From the NCBI GenBank assembly GCA_035513995.1, contig DATKBL010000132.1, positions 1 through 9,538 of the forward strand: a stretch of 9,538 nucleotides of DNA. The letters run 5' to 3'. Shown piece by piece: positions 1 through 7,530 of this stretch. This DNA is from DASUTW01 sp035513995 (GTDB lineage: Bacteria; Actinomycetota; UBA4738; CALAEC01). Every line of letters begins with the position of its first letter. Position 1 is the stretch's first letter. The notes under the pieces were generated by a model that was given only the letters and a program-made list of their open reading frames with translations, made no database searches and had not been told where the DNA came from. The position numbers and the translations under genes were made by a program.

Positions 1-570
1 GAGCGCCAGAAGATGGCCAAGTCGACCGGGAACGTCTACACGATCGACGACGTGATCGAACGCGGCTTCGACCCGCTCGCGTTCCGTCTGCTGTGCTTCC
101 AGACCCGCTACCGGAGCGAGATGAACTTCACGTGGGACGCGATGGAGGTCGCCGACCGAACGGTGACCCGGTGGCGCCAGCGCATGGCCGAGTGGAAGGA
201 GGCGCCGCGCGAGGTGCGTAGCGCCGAGGCCGAGGCCCTCGACGCCCGCTTCCGAGAGGCCGTGGCCGACGACCTCGACCTCCCTCGCGCGGTCGGCGTC
301 GTGGGCGAGACGGTCTCCTCGAGCATCCCCGACGGAGAGAAGTACGAGCTGCTCGCGTCGTGGGACGCGGTGCTGGGCCTCGACCTCGAGCGCATGGCTC
401 GCGAGGGATTCGAGGTTCCCGGCGACGTCCGCGCGCTCGTGGAGGAGCGGGACGCCGCGCGCGCGGCCCGCGACTACCCGCGGTCCGACGAGCTCCGCGA
501 CCGCCTGGGCGAGATGGGCTGGGAGGTCATGGACTCCTCCGAGGGGACGCGGGTCCGTCCGCTCGCGTAG
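1..570 (+). CDS. cysS: Cysteinyl-tRNA synthetase, C-terminal part (5' end outside window)
   Basis: Class I aminoacyl-tRNA synthetase that charges tRNA-Cys with cysteine in the cytoplasm. The frame is open from base 1, so the gene begins upstream; 189 C-terminal residues are visible, against about 460 for the whole family member. The fragment opens in the ATP-binding KMSKS loop, here KMAKS followed by TGN (bases 10-33). Next come the CysRS hallmarks FDPLAFRLL and TRYRSEMNFTWDA, a helical-bundle stretch, and the typical C-terminal tail (VEERDAARAARDYPRSDELR, then a GTRVR ending). This tail argues against the CysRS-like mycothiol enzyme MshC, which lacks the complete C-terminal domain. The HIGH motif and zinc ligands lie outside the window. 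The TAG stop is 4 nt before the ABC ATPase start, suggesting co-transcription. The Ser-to-Ala change in KMSKS is the only oddity seen. Confidence 0.93.
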   Translation, partial: ERQKMAKSTGNVYTIDDVIERGFDPLAFRLLCFQTRYRSEMNFTWDAMEVADRTVTRWRQRMAEWKEAPREVRSAEAEALDARFREAVADDLDLPRAVGVVGETVSSSIPDGEKYELLASWDAVLGLDLERMAREGFEVPGDVRALVEERDAARAARDYPRSDELRDRLGEMGWEVMDSSEGTRVRPLA

Positions 571-574
571 CCTG

Positions 575-1487
<913 letters not shown>

Positions 1488-1495
<8 letters not shown>

Positions 1496-2288
1496 CATCT
1501 TCGTCAAGGCCGTGCGGGACCGTCGCCGGATGCTCCTGTGGTGGGCGCTGGGGATGCTCGGGACGGCCTTCATGCTCGCCTCCTTCTACCCGACGATACG
1601 GGCGACCGGCGACGACCTGAACACCTACATCGAGAACCTGCCCGAGGCGATCCGCGCCCTGGTGCTGGCCGGCGGTGGCGACTTCACCTCCGGGCCGGGC
1701 TACCTCAACAGCGAGCTCTTCTCGTTCATGCTGCCGGTCCTGGTGCTGATCTTCAGCGTGGGGGTGGGCGCCGGCGTCCTGGCCGGCGAGGAGCGCGAGG
1801 GGCGCCTCGAGCTGGTGGTGGCGAGCCCGGTCTCGCGGCGGAGGGTGGTCCTCCACAAGCTGGCCGCTGTCCTGGCGGGGATGGTGGCGCTTGGCGTCGT
1901 GCTCTGGGCCGCGCTGGCGGCCGGGGTCGAGATCTGGGAGATCCCCGTGGAGCACGCGAACGTGGCCGCCGCGGTCCTGATGGGCGTGCTCCTCGGGTGG
2001 GTCTTCGGCGCGCTCGCCCTCGCGGTGGGCGCGGCCACAGGCCGGCGGGGCATGGCGATCGGGGTCCCCGCGGCGTTCGGCGTGGCCACGTTCTTCGTGA
2101 ACGGGCTGGCGCCCCTGTCCAGCGTCCTGGAGGCCTGGCGACCCCTCACTCCCTTCTACTACTACAACGCGCTCGAGCCGATCCGGAACGGGCTCGACCC
2201 AGCCCACACCCTCGTCCTCGTGGCCCTCACGGCGATCCTGGGCATCGCCGCGGTGCTCTCCTTCGAGCGCCGCGACCTGACGACATGA
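1488..2288 (+). CDS. ABC-2 type exporter, membrane permease
   Basis: Integral membrane subunit, 266 residues, predicted by eye to have six transmembrane segments at about residues 14-34, 78-98, 121-146, 157-182, 188-209 and 240-258. This is the usual count for ABC-2 permeases that pair as dimers with a separate ATPase. Between spans 2 and 3 lies the charged stretch EEREGRLELVVASPVSRRR (residues 101-119), the typical ABC-2 coupling region contacting the ATPase. A large extracytoplasmic loop (about 38-77) separates spans 1 and 2. The GTG start has a strong ribosome site and overlaps the ATPase gene; the stop is TGA within an ATGA overlap with the next gene. The closest functional guess is export of a drug, lipid or small hydrophobic molecule; no residue seen decides between these. 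Confidence 0.9.
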
Positions 2289-2719
2289 GCCGCGAGGAGA
2301 ACGGCCAGCCCCGGTGGCGCCCGGCGGTGCCCACGATGCTCGTCGTCGCGTCGGTCCTCGTGGCGCTCGTGGCGGTCTCGGCGCTGATCTTCGTCCTCTT
2401 CCGGGAGACGGTCGGGCCCGGCGAGGTGCTCCGGGACTTCGCGGAGGCCCTGGCCGAGGACGACTGTCCGGGCTCCTACGAGCTCCTGGACGCGAGCGTC
2501 CGCGCCTCGATCCCCGAGGACGAGTGGTGCGAGGAGGTCCCACGCCTCGCCGACGCCCTCCCGCGCGACTTCGAGATCGACCGGGTCATCCTGGAGGACA
2601 CCGGCGCGCGGGTGGAGGTCTCCGGCACCGGAACGAGCACGGGCGCGTGGTTCCTCACGCGCGACGACGGCTCGTGGGTGGTGAAGGGCGCCGGCGCGGC
2701 GCTCGGCTTCCCCTCCTAG
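2285..2719 (+). CDS. Small membrane-anchored protein with an extracytoplasmic domain, linked to the ABC exporter
   Basis: A 144-residue product whose family I do not recognise with certainty. A short, net basic cytoplasmic head (residues 1-16) is followed by one hydrophobic span (about 17-39) with no cleavage or lipobox cysteine, then a roughly 100-residue domain expected outside the membrane. That domain starts with a helical stretch (GEVLRDFAEALAEDDC) and ends in beta-like segments (ARVEVSGTG, AWFLTRDDGSWVVKG). This layout resembles the NTF2-like or DUF4878-type domains common in anchored actinobacterial proteins; that assignment is inference. C61 and C82 are the only cysteines and could form a disulfide. 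The start is ATGA-coupled to the permease stop, so it is probably made with the transporter and may be an accessory or sensor. Its TAG stop shares CTAG with the convergent acyl-CoA dehydrogenase. Confidence 0.82.
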   Translation: MSREENGQPRWRPAVPTMLVVASVLVALVAVSALIFVLFRETVGPGEVLRDFAEALAEDDCPGSYELLDASVRASIPEDEWCEEVPRLADALPRDFEIDRVILEDTGARVEVSGTGTSTGAWFLTRDDGSWVVKGAGAALGFPS

Positions 2720-3897
2720 AGGACCGGCAGGCCGAGCGTCTTGGCCACGTTCTGACGGAGGATCTCGGAGGTCCCCTCGTAGAGCCGCATCGCCCGCACG
2801 TCCCGGTACCAGATCTCGAGGCCGAGCTCGGTCATGAACCCCTGCCCGCCGTGGACCTGGATCGCACGGTCGGCGATCCGCCCCACCGCCTCGGTGGAGA
2901 CGAGCTTGGCCAGCGCGCCCTCCTTCCGGCCGTCGGCTCCCTGATCGAGGTCGTCGGCCAGCTTGTACACGAGGAGTCGCGCCTGCTCGAGCTCGGCGTA
3001 GGAGTCCACCACCATGCCCTGGACGTACTGGTTGGCTCCGATCGGACGCTCGAACGCGACCCGCGAGCCCGCGTACTCGGTCATCCGCTCCAGGAGGTGC
3101 GCGGCGGTGCCGAGCGCCGTGGCCGCGATGCCGAACCGCGCGCCGTTGATCCCCTTCACGGCCGAGTAGAAGCCGGCCCCTACCTCGCCGAGCACCGCGC
3201 CGTCGGGCACCTCGCAGTCCTCGAAGGTGAGCTCCACCGGGTTCTGGAGCGGCGACATCGTGGCCTGCGTCCGGGTCACGCTGTAGCCGGGCGTGTCGGC
3301 ATCCACGAGGAACGCGGTGATCCCTCCGCGGGCGCCCTTCTCCGGGTCCGTGACCGCGAAGACGAGGGCGAAGTCGGCCGCGTCGCCGGCCGTGATGAAG
3401 TGCTTGCGGCCGTTGAGGGACCAGCCGCCGTCGGTCCGCTCGGCCCTCGTGCTGATTCGCGTCGCGTCGGAGCCCGCATCGGGCTCGGTCAGCGCGAAGC
3501 AGGTCAGCTTGTCGGCCGTCATCAGGGGCGCGAGGTACTTCTCGCGCTGCTCGGGGGTGCAGTCCAGGTGGATGCGGCTGGGGCCCGAGACGATCGGGAA
3601 GATCGCCTCGGCGTGCGCCAGCACCAGGCCGCTGCGCGCGGCCTCCTCGGCCAGGAGCACGAGGCCGAGGAAGGGAAGGTCCATGCCCCCGACCTCCTCG
3701 GGCATGTGGATCCCCCAGAACCCCAGCTCCGCGGAGCGCTTCCGGAGCTTCGCCCGCTCGTCCTTGATGAACGAGTAGTCGCCCTCCTGGATCTGGCGGG
3801 CGTAGCTCTCCTCGACGGGGGCGATCTCGCGCTCGATGAACCGCCGCAAGGTGGTGCGGAGCTCGAGGAGCTCCTCCGGGATGCTGACGAACGCCAC
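2716..3897 (-). CDS. Acyl-CoA dehydrogenase (FAD flavoenzyme)
   Basis: Oxidises an acyl-CoA to the trans-2-enoyl-CoA using FAD, handing electrons to electron-transferring flavoprotein, in the cytoplasm. The 393-residue length matches soluble short/medium-chain-type family members. Visible signatures are CFALTEPDAGSDA (residues 133-145), the central beta domain with GRKHFITAG (163-171) and FEDCEVPDGAVLG, then the C-terminal helical domain with QVHGGQGF (347-354) and YEGTSEI (373-379). E374 in YEGTSEI is the position of the catalytic base in medium-chain enzymes, so it looks active. Acyl chain length and pathway (fatty acid, amino acid or other) cannot be told from this. The GTG start is supported by GGAGG 6 nt upstream. 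It is a single-gene unit: convergent with the ABC set at its 3' end and separated from the upstream peptidase gene by about 60 bases holding an operator-like repeat. Confidence 0.95.
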   Translation of the reverse strand: MAFVSIPEELLELRTTLRRFIEREIAPVEESYARQIQEGDYSFIKDERAKLRKRSAELGFWGIHMPEEVGGMDLPFLGLVLLAEEAARSGLVLAHAEAIFPIVSGPSRIHLDCTPEQREKYLAPLMTADKLTCFALTEPDAGSDATRISTRAERTDGGWSLNGRKHFITAGDAADFALVFAVTDPEKGARGGITAFLVDADTPGYSVTRTQATMSPLQNPVELTFEDCEVPDGAVLGEVGAGFYSAVKGINGARFGIAATALGTAAHLLERMTEYAGSRVAFERPIGANQYVQGMVVDSYAELEQARLLVYKLADDLDQGADGRKEGALAKLVSTEAVGRIADRAIQVHGGQGFMTELGLEIWYRDVRAMRLYEGTSEILRQNVAKTLGLPVL

Positions 3898-3903
3898 GGC
3901 GCG

Positions 3904-3908
3904 CCTCC
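3904..3908 (-). promoter_or_regulatory. Ribosome binding site for the acyl-CoA dehydrogenase
   Basis: GGAGG on the minus strand, 6 nt before the GTG at 3897. It supports the GTG as the start, since no ATG lies in a better position nearby. Confidence 0.7.
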
Positions 3909-3921
3909 GGGTCGCTTCAGG

Positions 3922-3941
3922 AACCTACCGACGCGTAGGTT
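3922..3941 (-). promoter_or_regulatory. Inverted repeat, candidate repressor operator for the acyl-CoA dehydrogenase
   Basis: Perfect 7-bp arms, AACCTAC and GTAGGTT, around a 6-base centre (CGACGC), placed between the acyl-CoA dehydrogenase start and the end of the peptidase gene. It overlaps a -10-like element, which is where a repressor would act. Its length and symmetry suit a TetR-type dimer, and the half TACCGAC resembles, from memory, operators of TetR-type fatty-acid regulators such as Thermus PfmR. It has no following T-run, so it is a poor intrinsic terminator for the upstream peptidase gene, though that reading is not excluded. Confidence 0.5.
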
Positions 3942-3942
3942 A
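3937..3942 (-). promoter_or_regulatory. Candidate extended -10 element for the acyl-CoA dehydrogenase
   Basis: The minus strand reads TGATAACCT, matching the extended -10 pattern TGnTAnnnT with the hexamer TAACCT. Transcription would begin near base 3930, giving a leader of about 33 nt that contains the GGAGG site. No convincing -35 hexamer is seen, which is acceptable for an extended -10 promoter. The hexamer lies in one arm of the inverted repeat. Confidence 0.4.
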
Positions 3943-3956
3943 TCACGGCCTCGTCG

Positions 3957-5057
3957 CTAGCGGACCGTGGTCAGCTCGCGCGGAGCGTGGTTCAGGCGTC
4001 GGGCGCCGTCCTGGGTGACGACCACGATGTCCTCGATCCGGACGCCCAGGTCGCCCTCGAGGTAGATCCCGGGCTCGACCGAGAAGCACATGCCCGGGCG
4101 GAGGGGCTCGGCGTTCCCCTCGACGATGTAGGGGTCCTCGTGCGCCTCCAGCCCGATGCCGTGCCCGGTCCGGTGGATGAACCGGTCGCCGTACCCCGCC
4201 CGCTCGATCACCTGGCGGGCGGCGCGGTCGACGTCCTCTGCCGGCACGCCCGGGCGCACCGCGCGAACCGCGACCTCCTGCGCCTCGGCCACCACCTCGT
4301 GGACCTCCCGCAGCCTCGCGGACGCCTCCCCCACCACGACGGTCCTCGTCATGTCCGAGCAGTAGCCGCCTGTGGTTCCTCCGAAGTCCATCACCACCGC
4401 ATCGCCGGCGCGCAGTGACCGGTCCATCGGCTTGTGGTGGGGGCTGGCGGCGTTGGGCCCCGAGCCCACGATCGCGAACTCGACCCGGTCGAGCCCGAGC
4501 TCGAGCATCAGCTCACCGAGGCGCCCGGCGACCTCGTGCTCGGTCATGCCCTCGATGCGCTCCTCCAGCAGGCGTCGGAAGGCCTCGTCCGTGCCCCGCG
4601 CGGCCCGCGCGAGCATGTGCAGCTCGTGGCGGTCCTTCACCGCGCGAAGGGGGCCCAGCACCCGGGAGGCGGTCGTCGCGCGCGCCTTCGGCAGCGCCCG
4701 CTGGATCCCGAGGAGGTGCGACGCCCACATCCGGTCGGTGCACGCGAGCCTCGAGGCCTTGGCGCCGACCACGCCGGCCACGAGCGCGTACGGGTCGTCG
4801 GTCTCGTCCCAGGAGCGGATCTCGGTGACGTGGCGCGCCAAGCGCTGCTCCGCCAGCGGACGCTCGAGGCCGGGGACGATCAGGACGGGGTCGCGGTCGG
4901 CGCGGATCACGAGACACGTCAGCCGCTCGAGGGGCAGTGGGTCGTAGCCCGTCAGGTAGACGAGGTCGGCGGAGGGCGTGACGAGGAGGGCGTGGAGGCC
5001 GGCGTCCTCGGTGGCCTCTCCGGCGCGGCGGAGCCGCTCGGTGTGCTCTTTGCCCAT
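3957..5057 (-). CDS. M24 family Xaa-Pro aminopeptidase/dipeptidase
   Basis: Cytoplasmic dinuclear metallopeptidase expected to cleave peptides with proline in the second position. The product has 366 residues: an N-terminal creatinase-like domain (about 1-130) and a C-terminal pita-bread catalytic domain. All five metal ligands are in place: D224 (MDFGG), D235 (YCSDMTRT), H299 (RTGHGIGLEAHEDP), E328 (SVEPGIY) and E342 (GVRIEDIV). The supporting histidines are also present, in SPHHKP (207-208) and at H306. The open frame runs further upstream, to 5354, but that extension overlaps the divergent 802-residue gene and is not family-like; the ATG at 5057 gives the normal N-terminus (MGKEHTERLRRAGE). 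Actinobacterial relatives are often called PepE or PepQ. It does not share an evident promoter with the downstream acyl-CoA dehydrogenase, whose gap has its own candidate signals. Substrate choice (dipeptide versus longer) is not settled. Confidence 0.93.
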   Translation of the reverse strand: MGKEHTERLRRAGEATEDAGLHALLVTPSADLVYLTGYDPLPLERLTCLVIRADRDPVLIVPGLERPLAEQRLARHVTEIRSWDETDDPYALVAGVVGAKASRLACTDRMWASHLLGIQRALPKARATTASRVLGPLRAVKDRHELHMLARAARGTDEAFRRLLEERIEGMTEHEVAGRLGELMLELGLDRVEFAIVGSGPNAASPHHKPMDRSLRAGDAVVMDFGGTTGGYCSDMTRTVVVGEASARLREVHEVVAEAQEVAVRAVRPGVPAEDVDRAARQVIERAGYGDRFIHRTGHGIGLEAHEDPYIVEGNAEPLRPGMCFSVEPGIYLEGDLGVRIEDIVVVTQDGARRLNHAPRELTTVR

Positions 5058-5066
5058 GAGCCCACC

Positions 5067-5072
5067 ATCATA
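5067..5072 (-). promoter_or_regulatory. Candidate -10 element for the M24 peptidase
   Basis: TATGAT on the minus strand, one base from the consensus TATAAT, ends 9 nt before the peptidase ATG at 5057. A start site about 7 nt downstream would leave a leader of only a few bases, so the mRNA could be leaderless or nearly so. No clear -35 hexamer is seen. Confidence 0.5.
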
Positions 5073-5084
5073 CGGACCGGTCCG
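5073..5084. promoter_or_regulatory. Perfect 12-bp palindrome in the divergent promoter gap
   Basis: CGGACCGGTCCG is its own reverse complement and directly abuts the -10-like element of the minus-strand peptidase gene. It also lies 25 bp upstream of the -10-like element of the 802-residue gene. This position suits an operator controlling one or both divergent genes. Short GC palindromes arise by chance in DNA this GC-rich, so the function is inference. Confidence 0.4.
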
Positions 5085-5109
5085 CTCGGGGGCGGGAGGA
5101 CGGGTTCGA

Positions 5110-5115
5110 TAGACT
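5110..5115 (+). promoter_or_regulatory. Candidate -10 element giving a leaderless mRNA for the 802-residue gene
   Basis: TAGACT fits the actinobacterial TAnnnT pattern and is followed by 6 nt and then the ATG at 5122, so transcription would begin at or next to the start codon. No Shine-Dalgarno-like site sits at normal distance. The same TAG is an in-frame stop (5110-5112), which rules out a longer protein. Confidence 0.45.
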
Positions 5116-5121
5116 CCGGGC

Positions 5122-7530
5122 ATGGGGTGGAAGCGGCAGCGGCTCGGTCCGCGGCTGGTCGAGGCCGCCCGCTCCGGCGATCGGTACCGCGACGTCCACG
5201 TCGTCCTCGGGGGGACGGGGGCCGTGGGAGGGACCGCGGTGCTCCAGCTCCTGTCGCTGTACGAGGAGATGTTCACCATCGCCGCCCCCTCCCCCAACGA
5301 CGTCCCGGTCCTCGTGGCCACCGGCGTCACCGGCGACGAGATCAGCGCCTTCACCCGCCGCCTGTTCCGCTTCGTGGAGTCCCGCCATGGGGCCGACGCG
5401 CTGCCGGAGCGGGTGCGCCGAGGCTACCTCACGCATTCGGGCGTGTTCGTCGCGCTCGAGCGGTTCATGGTCGCGGCCCTCTCGGCGCTGCGGCGGATGC
5501 GCGGCGTCCCGCCCGAGGACCGTCCCCGGATGATCCAGGAGCTCCTCGAGGAGCTCGGGACCACGCCCGAAGCCGCCCCCGACGCGATCGCCGAGGCCGT
5601 CTCGGCGGCCCGGCCCTTCAGCTCGTTCCTCGAGGCCTACCGCGACGAGCACCTCGGTCCCGAGGGTCGCTTCCGCTCGGTCGTCGTGGGGATCCCCATC
5701 CCCAGCCTGATCGCCTACCACCAGCACGAGCTCGACGAGGCCGCCGACCACCTCCCCGGGCTCACCCCCGATCGCCTCGAGGACCTAAAGCAGCGGTTCA
5801 TCCTGGCGCTGCGCGACGACCTCGTGGAGGTGCAGGGCTCGCTGGCCGACGAGGTGCTGATCGCCCACACCACCGGCGTGGGCGGGATGTACGATCCCAC
5901 GCCCGACGGCGGGACCTCGATCCGCCTCGGCTTCGCCCACGCGGCGCTCGACCACGCGCTGGCCGAGAAGGCCCGCTTCGCCCAGGAACTGACCGACCTC
6001 TACGCCCGGGCGGGGATCAAGGTCCTGGTCACCGCGGCGGCGATCGGGATCGACGAGGTGAAGGTCCGCCAGCGCGTCCCCCTGCACCGAGGGGTGCGCC
6101 AGAGGCTGTTCGAGGCCCCGGCCGAGGTCTTCCCCGGGGCCAAGGCCTCCCAGCCCCGGGAGTCGAAGGCCAGCCGGCGCGCCGGCCGCCCCGTGCCCGT
6201 CGCCCACCACATGCGCGTCTTCCCTCCGGTCACGGTGCCGTTCGACGACCCCCCGAGCGGGCCGGCCATCTTCGAGCAGGGCGAGGAGCTCGTCCCCACC
6301 TACACGATCCGCAGCGGCGAGAACGGCTTCTTCAGCGTGGCCGACGCCGAATCCCTATACCGCGTGATGCGGGTGGCCTCGGCGAGCGAGCTCGGCCTCC
6401 TCCTGGCCACGGTGGGGATGCTGGGCGACGACCCGTCGCGCCCCTGGTTCGAGGGGAACGTCTGCTCCTACGCCGAGACCGACAACTCGCGCCAGGTCTT
6501 CGACTTCCTCTCCCAGCCGACCCTCCGCCGGACCCAGCTCGGCGGCCTCGAGCCGATGTCGCTTCAGGACCTCGGCTCCGCGAAGCATCAGGGCGAGCTC
6601 CACACGCTCTCCCTCCTGATCCTCCTGCACCGCCTGCGCACCCTCGACGTGGACGCCATCGACCCCTACGTCGATCTGGAGCGCTTCGACCCGCGGGCCT
6701 TCTTCGAAGAGCGCTCCCGGGCCCTCACCTTCGAGCAGCTGGCGCTATGGGAGCCGGCGGAGCTGATTGAGGAGATGCAGGCGCTGGCCGCGGCCGAGAC
6801 ACCCGAGGACCTGTTCCCCCTGGCCCCGCACCGGGAGCACGAGCTCTTCCCCCGGCGGGCAGAGGCGGTGCGGCGCGTCCTCGACGAGGTGCTGAAGGCC
6901 GTGTGGACCGCCCCCGCGCTGGGGCTGCCCATCCTGTACGAGCGCGACGGCGTCTCGTACGTGCGGAGCGGCTACTACGTCGCGCCGCTCGACCTGCTCG
7001 TCACCGAGACCGACGCCGTCGCGGTCTGGATGCGGAAGGCCCACGCCGAGAGCGGGAACCCCGCGCCGTTCGAGGACCTCCGCGACTATCACCTGGCCGT
7101 CGGCGGCTTCGTGGACGTCCGCCCCCACGCCATCGTGTGCTCGGCGAAGAGCGATCGCCAGGACCTCACGGGCACGGTGGCCAGGTTCACCGACGAGGGC
7201 GCCCTGCGTGAGCACCTCCGGACCCTCGAGCCCTACTCGTTCTTCTCGACGTGCGGCCTGGTGGCCGTCCTCCATCGCCTGCGCGCCCTCTACGGGCTGC
7301 TCCGCGAGTCGATGCTCGAGCTCGGCACGCTCCATGACTGGCGCTGGAGCATGCCCCGCGACACCGCCGGCCACATGATCGTGCTGCCGGGGGCCGTCGA
7401 GGCGCTCCGCATGATCGCCGAGGGCGTCGAGAAGTCCACCGGGACGGAGCGCCTCGACGGCATCTGGGGCTACGAGCGCCGCCCGGTGCCGGACCGCCGG
7501 GGCACGATCCCCGGCGTCCACGACCGCTAG
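5122..7530 (+). CDS. Uncharacterised 802-residue protein with an N-terminal Rossmann-like nucleotide-binding motif
   Basis: I do not recognise this family. Residues 25-47 form a beta strand, glycine loop and helix (VHVVLGGTGAVGG, residues 25-37), the pattern of a dinucleotide-binding Rossmann fold. Further strand-like segments follow: VPVLVATGVTGDEI (61-74), RSVVVGIPIPSLIAYH (185-200), EVLIAHTTGVGGMYDP (244-259) and IKVLVTAAAIGIDEV (299-313). A basic, proline-rich linker (about 338-380) separates this from a C-terminal half rich in helices and aromatic residues, with conserved-looking patches near 393-408, 441-510 and 600-625. No signal peptide or membrane span is evident, so it is probably cytoplasmic. 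ATG 5122 is the first start after an in-frame stop and is probably leaderless. It is divergent from the M24 peptidase and convergent with the lipid kinase (shared CTAG stop), so it is transcribed alone. An NAD(P)-dependent enzyme is the best guess; no catalytic Tyr-x3-Lys motif is seen. Confidence 0.85.
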   Translation: MGWKRQRLGPRLVEAARSGDRYRDVHVVLGGTGAVGGTAVLQLLSLYEEMFTIAAPSPNDVPVLVATGVTGDEISAFTRRLFRFVESRHGADALPERVRRGYLTHSGVFVALERFMVAALSALRRMRGVPPEDRPRMIQELLEELGTTPEAAPDAIAEAVSAARPFSSFLEAYRDEHLGPEGRFRSVVVGIPIPSLIAYHQHELDEAADHLPGLTPDRLEDLKQRFILALRDDLVEVQGSLADEVLIAHTTGVGGMYDPTPDGGTSIRLGFAHAALDHALAEKARFAQELTDLYARAGIKVLVTAAAIGIDEVKVRQRVPLHRGVRQRLFEAPAEVFPGAKASQPRESKASRRAGRPVPVAHHMRVFPPVTVPFDDPPSGPAIFEQGEELVPTYTIRSGENGFFSVADAESLYRVMRVASASELGLLLATVGMLGDDPSRPWFEGNVCSYAETDNSRQVFDFLSQPTLRRTQLGGLEPMSLQDLGSAKHQGELHTLSLLILLHRLRTLDVDAIDPYVDLERFDPRAFFEERSRALTFEQLALWEPAELIEEMQALAAAETPEDLFPLAPHREHELFPRRAEAVRRVLDEVLKAVWTAPALGLPILYERDGVSYVRSGYYVAPLDLLVTETDAVAVWMRKAHAESGNPAPFEDLRDYHLAVGGFVDVRPHAIVCSAKSDRQDLTGTVARFTDEGALREHLRTLEPYSFFSTCGLVAVLHRLRALYGLLRESMLELGTLHDWRWSMPRDTAGHMIVLPGAVEALRMIAEGVEKSTGTERLDGIWGYERRPVPDRRGTIPGVHDR

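Noticed and set aside
1..570. Possibility that the first gene is mshC (mycothiol cysteine ligase) rather than cysS
   Set aside because: The fragment has the full CysRS C-terminal region, including the VEERDAARAARDYPRSDELR-type helix and GTRVR ending, which MshC lacks.
2314..3960. A 548-codon plus-strand open frame opposite the acyl-CoA dehydrogenase
   Set aside because: The opposite strand encodes an acyl-CoA dehydrogenase with every family signature; the plus-strand translation is low-complexity and matches nothing.
5058..5354. N-terminal extension of the M24 peptidase by 99 codons
   Set aside because: It would run through the divergent promoter gap and into the opposing gene, and its Ser/Thr/Pro/Arg-rich sequence is unlike any M24 N-terminus; ATG 5057 gives the normal length.
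6173..6186. Perfect 14-bp palindrome GCCGGCGCGCCGGC
   Set aside because: It lies inside the coding sequence of the basic linker of the 802-residue protein, is made only of G and C, and is expected by chance in Arg/Ala/Gly codons at this base composition.
4434..6770. A 778-codon open frame on the plus strand crossing the peptidase gene and the start of the 802-residue gene
   Set aside because: The translation is Arg/Pro/Gly-rich with no domain, and it overlaps two well-supported genes on either side of their promoter region. Such frames are an artefact of GC-rich codon bias.
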